The notes below the pieces were generated by a model that was not told where the DNA came from, ran no database searches, and saw only the letters and a list, made by a program, of their open reading frames with translations. 64,000 bases of DNA from Dimorphilus gyrociliatus (lineage: Eukaryota > Annelida > Polychaeta > Dinophilidae), in the NCBI GenBank assembly GCA_904063045.1, contig CAJFCJ010000004.1, forward strand, positions 923,713 to 987,712, in the 5' to 3' direction. Below are positions 1 to 11,834 of this stretch, in pieces. How positions within the stretch are numbered: position 1 is the stretch's first letter; each line of letters begins with the position of its first letter. The position numbers and the translations under genes were made by a program.

Positions 1-1060
1 TACCCTGGGAAATTAGTGTTATTATTCATAAACCCCAAAATACCGTATCTGTCTTGTGTCAACTTTAAAAGCAAAGGCCAGTTAGGATGCGCATTATTTC
101 ATTTATTCGTTTATGTAAACGCCACCCGCCCCTAATTCGGCTATAGCTCATACCTAATGCGTAGAAAAGGTCAAGATAAGGTTAGGAGCTGTTTTCCTTT
201 GTTTTATAATAACATTTAATGAAAATTCCATCAGTTTGTTACCTTCTAATTAGTTTTTTAGTACCAAATTGCTCAGCTTGTGAGAAAAAATCCATTCCAT
301 GAATCGTTTATTTTAATTTTCCTGTTACGAAATGAATAAATTAACGCACAGTAGGACACTTAAATTCCATATGTGCGTACGCGCGTGTATGTACAAGGTT
401 TTTTTCTCCTTTTATCATTACGATTGATATATATCCAACAGAGAGCTGTCTATTTTTTTTTTATAAGAGAGGTTTTTTGTAACTTTCTCTTTATTTTTTA
501 CGATTTTCATCTTACCTTCAACCCTCCCTCATCCTAAAAAAAAAGCGTAGTACAAAGAATGTTTTCCCCTTCATTTCCCTTTTTTCTAATGAAAAATTCT
601 CTATCCTTCTGTCTGCCTGTCTATCTCTCAGCCTATATTGTTTTTCTCAATCTTTAAAGAAAGTATTGTTTGTTTTTTCTTTTTTGAAGTAAGATTCGGA
701 AAGAAAAATATAGGCAATCGTTTCACTCCGTCGTTTTGCAGATGGGATAAGCTTTAAAGTTGTAATATTTGATCAATAGCACTCTCTACTTTTTATAGTT
801 CTTATCTATAATTAGAATATTAGAAAAGTCAAGATTTTTGTTATCCCTTCGACATTTAAAGATGTGATTTAGTATTGATATATCATACATATTTTAACCT
901 TGATAGCTTTCGTAATTTCCCAGTAAACTCTTGGGAATTAGATGGCTGTCTTGGCCACAATCTGTACGATAATCGATTTATAACTATTAGGCTAAAGGAG
1001 ATTTTCCTTTTGATTTTTGCTTAAAAACTTCAATACTTATTTTTATGTATCCTTAAATAG
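1..1060. other. AT-rich sequence upstream of the first recognised exon
   Basis: I see no convincing coding exon, RNA gene or transposon here. The tract has T-rich and CT-rich runs. It probably holds an upstream intron or 5' exons of the gene that becomes readable at 1061, because that exon opens behind an acceptor-like AG in phase 1 and so needs a preceding exon. I could not identify the missing signal-peptide exon. Confidence 0.5.
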
Positions 1061-4000
1061 ATGAAACTGAAATGGAACCATACAAAAAAAATCTATGCCC
1101 TATCGATAAAAATTACAAAGCAAACCTCAATTTAATTGAGTTTCCAGAAGAATGTCCGAATTCACGAGTTTATCAATGTGCTAACGGAAAAGAGTTAAAA
1201 ATTCAACAATCTTGTATGAAGAAGAGTAAGTAGAAAGAGTAAAATAGGTCTATTTGATTAATACCAGTCAGATTTAATAAAATACTTATTTCATATGCTC
1301 TTTCAATGCCATGATTGCTTACAGAATCCCTTCAACTATATTGCTTGGGCTGGTGGAAGAAACCAGGTTCTAATAAGAAAATTGGGGTTGTAAGACATGG
1401 GGATACAAAACCACCAAATTATAAGTGCTTCGTTAGTAACATTTTAATAGAGCTTTTATCATGCCAATCGTACTTATCATTATAATCCAATAGCATGCAT
1501 CGAGATCTGATAACGTAGAAACGTTGGTAACATTCAATCAAGGTATTCATATGGATTTGTGCGAGGCGGAACCAAGGGATTATTATAGTAGAGACGTCTA
1601 CACTTTTAGGAAGTTGGATGATTCAACTTGGAGTAAGATGATTTGTCGATTTCCCTCTTGGTTCGAGAGGCGGAAGTGGGTAGACATGTTGGGTAGATAT
1701 CGGTACGAGACTTGGAATACCGATAAGGAATTAAGAGAGAAATTGATTGATGGTGACGGAACGAGGACATTTAGATGTGTGGGAATTCGCTCTGATGACG
1801 ATCATTTTATAATCCATAGTGCAACATCCTCTTCATGGTCAGTTTATGTTTTTTCTGTCTATTATGTAATTACATTTCCTAGACGTCCCTAAACCTAATT
1901 GTAAAGCTTCGTACAACTGCAATTTCATAATGAATCGCGGGAATATTTAAAAATCAGTCTGCGAATTGTTATAGGCTTGATATTTATCATTCATTCATCA
2001 TAGAGCTATATAATTTTCTGATATACATATAAACTAGCTAGACTATTGTTGTAGGGAAAAAGATATTTGCAGTCTCCAGTATATTGAATAATCATCAAGT
2101 TCTATTAGAGAAATCTCAAGGACGATTGAATAAAGCTTCAGACAAAGGAGATATATCTCCTTAATTGTTTTTTTTTTAAAAGAAAAAAAATTATATAAAT
2201 TTCTTTTCTATTTTTTATTGCAGTGCAAATAAATTGTATAAAACTTATGCTAAAACAATGTATAATGCAGTATATATTGTATTATATATATATATATACA
2301 GTATAGATACATATATAACCAAACACTTAAATATTCACCATGGACAACTAAGTATTTAAAAAGTAAACGTTTTAACACCAGAACTTTTTTTAACGTGTTA
2401 CCAATCAATACGGAAGAAATAAGAGAAACTAGTAATGGAATTCACTACTGGCCTCAAATTATCCAACTGTTATTATTACTTAAGATATAGAAAAAAAATT
2501 TATATAGAAATCTATTTCTAGGCCTAAAAATATCGAGCTTGTAAGAAAACAAGTTGGTTTTATGTATATATATAAAATAACCATCACATAGTGCATATAG
2601 TACTATATGCACTATATATACAGTATATTTATATATATTTATATTTATATTTGCATTTTTAATGTTCATCAATACGCAACATGTTCATCTTTTACAAACA
2701 AAACTTTACTTCTTTTCGTATAAATACGTTATTGAACGAAAATTTTTTGTTTCCAAGCCTTTCTCTCTTCTATTTATCTATCTATCTCTCTCTCTTACTG
2801 TCTCTTTATATATTTTTTTCTTTTTTAGTGATCCGATCATGCACTGCATCAAAGGAATTCGCAGAGGTGACAAACTCGTTGAACTATTAATCGGCTCGCA
2901 TCTTCGGGAGGAAGATCGTTGGGATTGTGAAAAGTCTTTGATGAAAACTGAAAAGAAGATTTTATTAGGTAGGCGGAAAACTTTCATCTACTACTCTGTC
3001 AGGGTGGCGGATTGGCCACGTGCTGATATTTCCTATTTTCTATTCCATCTTTCTCTATATATTCACATAAAAATAAAAAAAAGTCGCGTGCCGTCGTGCG
3101 ATTCTTGACCCGTCACTTTTTCTTTAAAGTAAGTAGTGGCCTTAGACGTACATGCCACCTGGGACCTCATCAATCGTCCGATGAAATCTGTTAAAAATGG
3201 TAGGGGGGAAATAAAAGAGATACCATTTCCTTATAGACCACGTGACGTTCCTAGACTCATTTCTGTAAATAGAATTAGTAAAAATGGAAAATTTGATAAA
3301 AACAGCCGAGGATACTTCACTCGTCGAATGCCAAATTCGAGGCCGTCATACGGATGCGGAAGATGAGAGAGGAGGCTGTAAATCGAATTTGAACGCTTGC
3401 TTATCACCAAATGTCATTACCATAGCGACTCTGTGTAAAGGTACGAATTTTGAAGTATTTTCTGCAATATAGTATAAAAATTTTATTACTGCACGTGATA
3501 GCGCAGTAAAAAATATATTTCAAGGGAAAATTGACCTAATTAATAATTAATTTTAAATGATTTTATATCAGTTTTACTCAAGTTTATTATCTCCTATTAA
3601 TTAAATCTTAAATATTAACTTGATTGGTTTAATTAATAAGCCGTTTTAAACAAAATAGCAAAGAAATTGGCCTGCTACCATACATGGCATCATGGAGGAC
3701 ATAAGTACATTCTAGTTGGAGATTGGGAAAAGAAAAGAGAGGCTCGAAATTGCTTGGTTTGTTTTCTTATATCGTTATTTATTCATGTTAGATTATGCAA
3801 AAGGCTGACTGCAATGACTGATTGTGAGCAAAATACGTCCTATCATTAGTTAAATGAATTGAACGTAACAAATTGTAGGCTTTAAGTAATTGTCTTTCCC
3901 GCAATTCCTTCTATCAAAAAGAATTCCTTCTCTTTTTTTTGCTCTAGCTTAATCATCAATATAGAAAATGAATAAGAGAAAAAAAATTTACTCATTTCTT

Positions 4001-4586
4001 TAGTCTCTTATTTTTTTTCTTCTTCCTTTATTATACTATTTTTACCTTTCAGTTCACTTTAACTTAAACTGTAGAAAGCTATTACGTCAGTACAAAAGAT
4101 TGAACATAAAAAATTTCAATTACTGCCTCCTTTTCTAGAAACAAATAATCATTTTAAAACAATGACAGGCGTAGCTATAATTTCTAATTTCTCTTCCTTT
4201 TTATTTTTAGCAAATTACTGAAAAAGGTAACACAATGACGGTAAAGACAGCACCAGAATGTAATATGGGTGCCCCTCACATATTTGGCCAACCTATAAAC
4301 ATAACTCTTCATTTACATAGAAGTTTGTATATTCTATTTTTTTAACGAGACTATAAAATATAAGATGTAGGCTAAATGGTTTAAATTTTTATTGATATTT
4401 CTAGGAAAATGTCATAAAAGGAAAAGCCGACAAAAGGAAAAGAAAAACCTAAAAAAGAGCGGTAATGAGAAACGTTCAGAGTTAGAAGTCTATATGGATA
4501 CTAAAACACCTGAAAATAGTGCCCCCTCACGGACTTTTCACCATCTATCTATCGCCATCTGCTGGTTGACGTACAGACTGTTTTAA
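1061..4586 (+). CDS. Secreted Cys-rich DUF7042-7045-like protein, 5' partial
   Basis: Proposed exons: 1061-1225, 1325-1435, 1519-1837, 2829-2968, 3273-3440, 3659-3756, 4211-4322 and 4405-4586 (TAA). All junctions are GT..AG and keep one frame, giving about 430 residues plus a missing N-terminus. The product is rich in cysteine and tryptophan. A block reading CRFPSWFERRKW resembles the C-x-F-P-x-W-x-G-x-W signature of the DUF7044-type domain. Two blocks of the form (Y/A)C-x(2-3)-W followed by a hydrophobic strand and a closing C (YCLGWW..., ACYHTWHHGG...) resemble the DUF7042/7043/7045 repeats of invertebrate secreted proteins of unknown role. The C-terminus is a Lys/Arg-rich tail with no membrane segment. 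Family assignment is from remembered motif shape; the exon between 2829 and 3440 is the least certain part. No function is known. Confidence 0.5.
2281..2303. repeat. (TA)n microsatellite ending in TACAGTA
   Basis: A TA run is closed by TACAGTA at 2297-2303. This TA/TACAGTA arrangement recurs many times in the window (see findings). Confidence 0.8.
2588..2615. repeat. 28-bp perfect palindrome
   Basis: Positions 2588-2615 equal their own reverse complement over 28 bases, with the centre at the GTAC at 2600-2603. It lies in the roughly 1-kb third intron of the DUF704x-like gene, just before TA-rich sequence. It could form a hairpin or cruciform; no function can be read from it. Confidence 0.85.
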
Positions 4587-5288
4587 AACGAAAAATCTAT
4601 AAATAGAGCAATGGGAAATAACGTTAGAAAAGAAATATAAAGAAAACGAAGTTGTAAATTATTAATAAGAAGAGAAAGAGAAAATATAAAACGATATAAA
4701 CTGCTATTTTTTCTTTTCATACATTTGATGTAAATATATATACAGTATATAAAAACTAAGTTATTAGTCATTTTCTTGCCGTTATTAGTTTGTTTCAAAA
4801 AGGAAAAAGAAGACAAAAATGACAATTGACAATTGTCAATTACAATAATTAAAAATTCACATACAGAATTGAAAAGGAAATATCTAAAGCAACAAAAGAC
4901 AAACTAACATTTTTGTGTAATTTTCCCTTTATAACCAAAAAAGAATTCAATTATGTTGTAGTGGAAAGAAAAAGAAGCTGTGACTTAGAAATTTCATATA
5001 ACTGATATATGTATAAATAAAAGTGTCTACTTTAATTTTATCAATTAATTAAGAACGAAAGATAAGAGTACAACATTCCTTTTTACCCTTTTCCCTTTTA
5101 TTTGTTTGTTTTATTAAAATCTTATTTATGGAGCATAAAGAAGAAAATATATAAATATGAATGTAAAAACGTGATTTTTTCTATTTTATATACAACAAAA
5201 TATTTTATATATAAAGAAATAAATCATACATATATACAGTTTATTAATAAATAAACAATCTTATTAAATTGTCTCTTTCTTATTCTAT
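4587..5288. other. Intergenic, convergent gene ends
   Basis: This tract separates the 3' end of the DUF704x-like gene from the 3' end of the CE4-like gene on the other strand. It holds a TACAGTA in TA-rich sequence at 4741 and an 18-bp palindrome at 4824-4841. I see no gene. Confidence 0.7.
4824..4841. repeat. 18-bp perfect palindrome built on ACAAT/ATTGT
   Basis: Positions 4824-4841 are their own reverse complement, centred at 4832/4833. The core is two facing ACAAT elements, the shape of a paired SOX/HMG-box site. A further ACAATT precedes it at 4822 and ACAAT follows at 4842. This is a sequence observation only; the site may be a chance product of AT-rich DNA. Confidence 0.7.
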
Positions 5289-6485
5289 TCATTTACCATC
5301 AAATTTTAATAATAGTAAAAATCCTAAAAGTAGAAAGCATGTTTGAAGTGCAAATATTGTAACTCCATTACCTAGAAATTCGAATATTGGTAAACCTCTG
5401 ATTCTATCTAATTCCAAATCTGGAATTTCATCTATACAATCTTTGTCTATTTGCGTTATATTTGGACATTTAATATCGGAGGTACTAAGATCGTTAAATG
5501 AAGTTGGATTTTCTAAATAAGAGAGTAGTTGTCTTGGGGTTATTATAAAAAAGTTTCTATATTGTTTATCCTGTGCTCCTTTACGAAGAAATTCAGCTAT
5601 TCCGTCAACAATCAGTGGTCTTTTTATTAGATCTCTTATATTTAAATGGATTATGAAAGGAGCTCTATTAGTTTCGTTAAATTTTAGGAAATGTTGAAAA
5701 AGTACTTCTACAACATGAGTTTCATTATCAAATTTGCAGTGTTCGATTGTTGCACAAGTTTGTTTAGTTAGATTGTCTTTTATTTCAAAAGCTGGAAATT
5801 CCCATATAGGATAAGACTCTTTTGGACACTTCGGTTTCCAGCATATTTTTCCTTTACACATTGGCATACCACATTCACCAGTTTCCCAGGCTATCGATGT
5901 ATTTAGCTTATAAGGCCATAAAGGTTGATTGAATTTCTTGCTCCAAGGATAGACGGTACTGATATCATAAGAGATATCCATCTCGGATAATGCTTGATAT
6001 TGAGCATCACCACCAATAGCAAAATGGGGCGCTTTTGCTCCTTTGACTTCAACGTTATTTATTATACTTTTTATGTCGTTTAATTCGTCAAACCATTGTT
6101 CTTTTGACGCGTGAACCCAAAATGGAGGGGGCCATATATAAGATTTACTCCCAGCAATTATTTCGTGCCCTCTTATAGCTATATCTTTTAACAGACACTC
6201 ATCAGTCTTTGATCTCGTAACAGCAATAGTAAGTCCAGCCGAACATAAACCTAGGGGTGGTTGATTTCGTCGCCTGGTGGGCATAATTCTTCTTAAAATG
6301 CTATATGATTTGTAGTCGATTTGTCCCTCAACTACAATAGAAATAAATTGTGGCCTATCTTCATCACATATTCTCTTTCCATATAGGCAACATTTATCAT
6401 CTCCCGTACATTTTTCGTGTTTCAAGCTACAATTAAAATTAAATAAAATACAAAAGAAAACGCTTAAAATAAGGATAGGAGACAT
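5289..6485 (-). CDS. Chitin-deacetylase-like (CE4) protein, probably catalytically dead
   Basis: This is a single-exon gene of 398 residues starting at an ATG followed by a clear signal peptide (about residues 1-20). The layout follows animal chitin deacetylases: a Cys-rich start, then a NodB-like domain of about 280 residues with the recognisable blocks GHEI, an AP..IGGD block in place of R-A-P..-G-G, SYDIST, LWPYKL and a W-E-F/W-E-T pattern. The metal-binding Asp pair of motif 1 (TFDD) is replaced by VVEGQ, the HxxxH of motif 2 is missing, the motif-3 Arg is Lys, and the late L-H-F-H is IHLN. Enzyme activity is therefore unlikely. The last 25 residues are hydrophobic with a short polar end, fitting a membrane or GPI anchor. 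Several N-x-S/T sites support a secreted or surface protein, perhaps a sugar-binding one. Family placement is by remembered motifs. Confidence 0.8.
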   Translation of the reverse strand: MSPILILSVFFCILFNFNCSLKHEKCTGDDKCCLYGKRICDEDRPQFISIVVEGQIDYKSYSILRRIMPTRRRNQPPLGLCSAGLTIAVTRSKTDECLLKDIAIRGHEIIAGSKSYIWPPPFWVHASKEQWFDELNDIKSIINNVEVKGAKAPHFAIGGDAQYQALSEMDISYDISTVYPWSKKFNQPLWPYKLNTSIAWETGECGMPMCKGKICWKPKCPKESYPIWEFPAFEIKDNLTKQTCATIEHCKFDNETHVVEVLFQHFLKFNETNRAPFIIHLNIRDLIKRPLIVDGIAEFLRKGAQDKQYRNFFIITPRQLLSYLENPTSFNDLSTSDIKCPNITQIDKDCIDEIPDLELDRIRGLPIFEFLGNGVTIFALQTCFLLLGFLLLLKFDGK

Positions 6486-8412
6486 ATTCCTCGACTTTCG
6501 AAAGTAGAAATATTAGAGGAAGTAAATTGCAATATTAGATCAATATTTATAAATATGAAATCCGACAGGTGGCGTTCTTAGTGGTAAGTTGAACGCTTGT
6601 GTCTATTTTGAAAAAACAAGTGTGTACGTGACCTCACTGTCCTCTAGATACGTTTAACATTTCATACAATATAAAAAATAGAGGAAATAACATGATAATA
6701 GATACTTTAGAAATAGTGTTCTCTCCTATGAACAACTTCTGAACAATGAGCACTACTAATAAACTTATGAATATAAGTAAAAGAAAAGTAGTAAAAGATA
6801 GAAGAATAGAATATTTAGATAAATCATATATGTTGTTTACTTATAAATAACTGCGAGATTGATAAAAAATGGAATCATTTTTCCTATCTTTTTGCTGGTT
6901 TCATACAGCATATTTAAATTAATATATAAAATGAATTGATTAAAGGATTACGCAATAAAAGATTAAATTATAAAATCTATAATTATATCTAATTATAAAT
7001 GCTAAGAATCTATTGCATCAATCATAAATCGGTATTGCTTATTGCTATCGTTATTGTTCGTGTAGCAAAATGTGTTCATTAGTTGTTAATCTCATCAGGG
7101 AAACTAAATAACAATACAAATATATTTACTAACCCATTTTCTTTAGTCTATTTCCTACAAAGTAAAGGCTTCCTTCTACTACTTTCTTTTGACTATTTTG
7201 TCATCAATATATGCACAATCTTTTCTAAAAAATACAAAATTGGGGATTGAATATTATAATAAAAGAGTCTTATAAATTCTAAAATAAACGAGCGCTATGA
7301 ATTCTATTTAAACAATTCTGTGTTGTTAATTCTTAATTATTAATTAGATGGTTTAAGATGTCAACTGTATCAATTTTAAATTGATGCAAATTATTCTTAT
7401 TATTAGTGTTCATGTAACAAATTATACTCATTAATTGTTAATTTCTTTATACGAGAAAGAGTTGGCAGTTTAAAGAAATCCTTAACTGCTTTCAAAATAG
7501 AAACAGGAAGAAAAAATAGTATTAGAATGTAGGTTAACTTGTGAATATCAAATGGATTAATCCTTTTTCCTATTGTATCGTTATTAGAGAAAAGATCTTA
7601 ACGCTATTTTTACTGCTACGAAGAGTGTAAAGTTTAAGTTAAAGTGAATGACTTGTCAATTGGAAAGAAGGAAAGACTGTACATAGAAATTGGGCTTTGA
7701 GATCAAGATTTATAAATGACGGAGCGTTAACCTAAGTCTTACCTATTTGACTAGTTCGTGACGATAATTTACAATAAAATACAATTAGATATTTTTCACC
7801 TACGATACAAGCAGATTATTGAAGCGTGTCCTATAAAAATGGAGGATATCAAGTGTTAATTCCAAAAAGATCCTAAATATCAGTTTGATTCTAACGAAAT
7901 TATCTACTCAAAAATAGAACAAAAATACAGTATATGTATATTTATAGATATTAATATTTCTATTTTAATTGACTGGTTCTAATTTTTAATTTCCATTTAA
8001 TATCTACAAAAGATAAAAGAAACTATAAATGATAATTGAATAGTGTTTTTCGAAGAATATTGATTAAAATCAAAAAAACAAAAGAAAAATTAAATTAACA
8101 CATCTGCTTAATTGTCATCGTGAATTTTTATTGTAACATTCTTTTATTACATTACAAATTTCGACTTTACATCTATAACATATGTTTATAATTGCTATTA
8201 GCCATAATAATAGTAATAATAATAAAATATGCAATTAAACTTGAGTAAACTAATGTTTTTTTATACTTGAAATTAGACTGTACATTATATTTTCTCCTTC
8301 TTGTCTCTGTTGCTTTCTTCTTCTTTTTTCTCCGGTTTCTTTATAATGTGTAAATGTGCATCAGTTTGATTAAGTAGATAAATTAAAGATATAAGCTTCG
8401 TCTATTCTTTAT
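6486..8412. other. Intergenic AT-rich sequence
   Basis: This is the upstream flank of the CE4-like gene and the downstream flank of the DM gene. AGGTGGCG at 6567-6574 belongs to the CGCC-type motif group described in the findings. TACAGTA occurs at 7926. I see no coding exon. Confidence 0.6.
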
Positions 8413-8413
8413 T
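8408..8413 (-). terminator. AATAAA overlapping the stop codon of the triple-DM gene
   Basis: On the minus strand the TAA stop (8415-8413) is followed so closely by AATAAA (8413-8408) that the two share a base. If this signal is used, the 3' UTR would be only about 20-40 bases. Confidence 0.4.
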
Positions 8414-11400
8414 TATGGTCCGTGATATTCTAAAGGAGGAATCCTTAACATTAATTGAGTATAGCTATCTAATGGATGCGTTGGCATGCTGTTAAAAGAA
8501 AATATAATATTTATTATTATTTATTATATAAGAGTATTGCATTATTATCAGAATATTTAAATTATCGTACTTTTCAGGTTGTAGTGTAGGTGGTGGTGGC
8601 GGCGATATATTTTGAAACAACGTTGAATTGTTATTATTAGTATTATAGGTTGGAGTTGTTTCCATTATGGTTGGTTGATTATCTTGACGTTCGCTAGTTG
8701 TTAAAAAGTTACTAGGTATTGGTTGATCAGACATTTCGGCCGATAGCTTTTGCTGCCTCAACAACCAAACTTGATTAGCCATAACTCTTCTATGTTGACT
8801 AATAAGTCTACATTTTTCGCATTGACAAAACTGATATTTGCAGCTATTCTTGTGATACTTCAAATATGCAATTTCATTATGAGCTTTACATCTCTGACAG
8901 AGAGGCTTTTTTCGGCGCTTTGTCATCCTGATAATAATTAAAATTAAATAATAAAGATGAAAGAATTTATCTCGTAGTTTAACTTACTCTTCGCCATCTA
9001 AGCTATTCGATTCTAGAACTATTCAGTGGGAATAAGAACAAGATTAAAAACCGAATAATAAAATGTTTTCTATGTATATTCATATATACCTGATCCCTCA
9101 TCTTCATTATCAACTGTTAAACAGCTATCAAAGTTTTCTCTCTTCTGTTTCTTTTTCAAAGCCAACTGAGTGATATTTCTTTCAATAATAAGAGAACATT
9201 TAGGACATGTACAATGTTGAAATTGGCATCGCCATTTATGCCCTCGCCTCAATGAGTCAACGCCATGATTCCTACACCTTGAGCATTTAGTTTCCCGTTT
9301 GTAGTTCTTTTCCATATTTTCCGACGAGGAACTGCTACATATAGGAAAATTTTTTAAGACGCAAGTATATTATAGACGATTATATTAATAAAGAGAATAA
9401 AAATATATCAGATATGAATATTCATAGAATTAATGATACGGTACTTGCACGGTCAGTGTTTCTTTCTGAATGCTAATTATTATCTACACATAATTCAGTT
9501 GAGGTAATTAATAATTTCAATATAATTAATTAATATTTAAATTTTCTAAACTTAAACCTATCTTGATAAATTTTCTATCAATTAACTAAATTCGCAGTAT
9601 ACGTTAATATAGTTTTATCGTTAATTTAACAATAAATTTAATAAAATTACAATTTAGAATAATACAGCCTTCAAGGCTATATCAAGGCTCTACCTACATG
9701 TTTTTTTACTATTTACGTTTTCAAGGCTAACTTCATCTATTCAAAAAAAAATGAAATCGTCTGGTGCGCAAAACCGAAGAATTGTCTATGATGAGCAAAT
9801 GTATAGAATTTTTTTTTATAGAAATATATCGGTCGCTTGAATGTTTTTCTACTAATATTATACTCTACTAGTTCAACTAGAACGTAATATTTATTTTAAA
9901 AAATAACATTTCCGACTATCTTAATCTATCAATATTTACTAAGTGAAATATCTTTTCAACGTATAAATCATTAAGTCTATTAAACGTTTGTAGTTAAAAC
10001 AATTGAAAATTAATTAAGATATTTACTTAAGCTAAACAAAACAGTTCGTCCTTCAAATTTCATCTACCTGCCGCAGAGAGAAATGTTTCTCTTAGTGATT
10101 GATTCTAATAAAGAGAATGATAACTGTTGCGCCCTCTCTCCTAATATTGATAATTTATTATTCTTATTTATTTATATAAGCTGATAATTTTTTTAAGTAA
10201 GCTTTTAAAAAAGAAAGAAGACAAATTAATGTAAGTATATGCAATTAGGTCAGGTTATATACACATTATTAAACTGTGATAAAAATAAACTAAGGAGACT
10301 TTACTGTCAAGAACAAGTTCTAAGCGTGTAGGAACTTGTCAAACTATTTCGAGCAGTTTTTTTACTTTCCATTTACTGTTTAAATATATCCTTTCTACTC
10401 CTTACTAGTAATGATAGAATTATAAATACGCTACATTGAGAATTTAAGTTGAGTTAGAGAAAAACTGCAGTTAAGCAGGTTTTTTTTAAAAGAAAAATGA
10501 GAAAAGTTAAAAAAAAAAGAAACTTGAAAGAATCTGATTCAAGATTAATAAAAATGAGATAATTACAATTACCAAAAAATAAAAGGTACAACAATGAAAA
10601 TCAGTAGATTATGAGTTTTTTCGGAAATTGTTACAATTTGTTTTTTTTAGGTATATTTTGTCAAATGTAACACTTTTCCCTTTAATAGTGGCCCTTTTTT
10701 TTCTTTATCATTATTCTCTTCTCTTCTGTATTTTTTACTATCCACATACAAAACCTATTCACCTATTTATACATAAAGTATTTGTATATATGCTAATATA
10801 CTAATAAAATACTGTTTTATATGTAAAATTGTACATGATGTATAAAACATATACTGTATGTTATCATGTATACGTTTTATGAGTTATATTTTATTTGTTT
10901 ATTATACACTTTAATAGTCCCGACACTTGACAAATTTAGAGTAGTTACTACCTTTGTGAATTATTTAAATAGACTTTAAAACGTAAATATTCATTTAAAA
11001 AGTTAAAGATATAGATAAAACCTATATCGAAACTGATAATCGAAAGAGAAGAAGGGAGGAGAGAGATACAAAATAGAAATTGTATAAAAAGTGAATATAA
11101 AGAAAAAGCACACTTCGAAAGAAAGCAGTTTTAGGAGAAAAGTTGAATAGATTGAAAATAGAATTTGTTACTCTTAAACTTGATGAAAGGTTGTTAAATT
11201 AAAATGCTTTTTTTATCGATTTATGTCCAATAAATGAACATTAAAAGTGAAATTGCTTTAAAAAGGTAAACAATTATTAGAAATTAATAATTTCTAATAA
11301 AAAGAGATCTACTTTTTTCTATTGTTGTTTTTTGTTTCTATTTTAGTTTTACATCATTAGTTTTGTTTGTTGTTTAGTTATTTTTAAAATTAGAAGGAAC

Positions 11401-11834
11401 TTGACCATTCAATATCAATTTACTGTTTAATTTTGGCTTATTAAACGATATTATTTATAAAAGCTATTACTTTTTAGGAATAAAGTTTATATAAAATAAT
11501 ATATTATATGATAAATACGATTGGGTAACGTACCTGTCGTTATTGTCCTCGGCGCTGGCTGCTTTACGTAAAAAAGTAGAAATTATTAGTATTCATTAAA
11601 ATATAGATTAATGATATTAAAATTATAATTACATTGGTTGCTAAAATTTTTTTCCTCGTATGAAACAGTTTCTTGTTTTCTTAATGCCAACTGCATGCTT
11701 ATACGTTCAGAGACAATAGCACATTTCGGACAAGCGCAGTACCGAAATGGACAGGTCTTTTTATGTCCTTTGAGACTCCTCTCTCGACCATGATTTCTAC
11801 ACCTTGTACATTTTATTTCTCGCTTTCTTGACAT
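8413..11834 (-). CDS. Triple DM-domain (DMRT/mab-3-like) transcription factor
   Basis: Exons, read on the minus strand: 11834-11633, 11558-11534, 9334-9090, 9018-8988, 8927-8571 and 8488-8413. All introns are GT..AG, all phases match, and the CDS is 936 nt (311 residues). Three DM domains lie at about residues 9-60, 91-140 and 170-225. Each keeps the intertwined CCHC/HCCC zinc ligands (CTRCRNHG, CSRCRNHG, CQRCKAHN, then HK-x-x-C-x(3)-C-x-C-x-x-C). The third has the most canonical recognition helix (RVMANQVWLLRQQ); the first two are diverged there (QLALRK, QLALKK). The tail is rich in Asn, Thr and Pro. DM proteins bind DNA and commonly control sexual differentiation. Most animal DMRTs have one DM domain and nematode MAB-3 has two. 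The 2.2-kb intron between the first two DM domains leaves separate genes possible, but the connecting small exons fit in frame. Confidence 0.8.

Noticed and set aside
3136-3366. Alternative frame through the fifth exon region of the DUF704x-like gene
   Set aside because: It can be spliced in phase, but it loses the Cys-rich continuation; the frame starting at 3273 joins both neighbours correctly.
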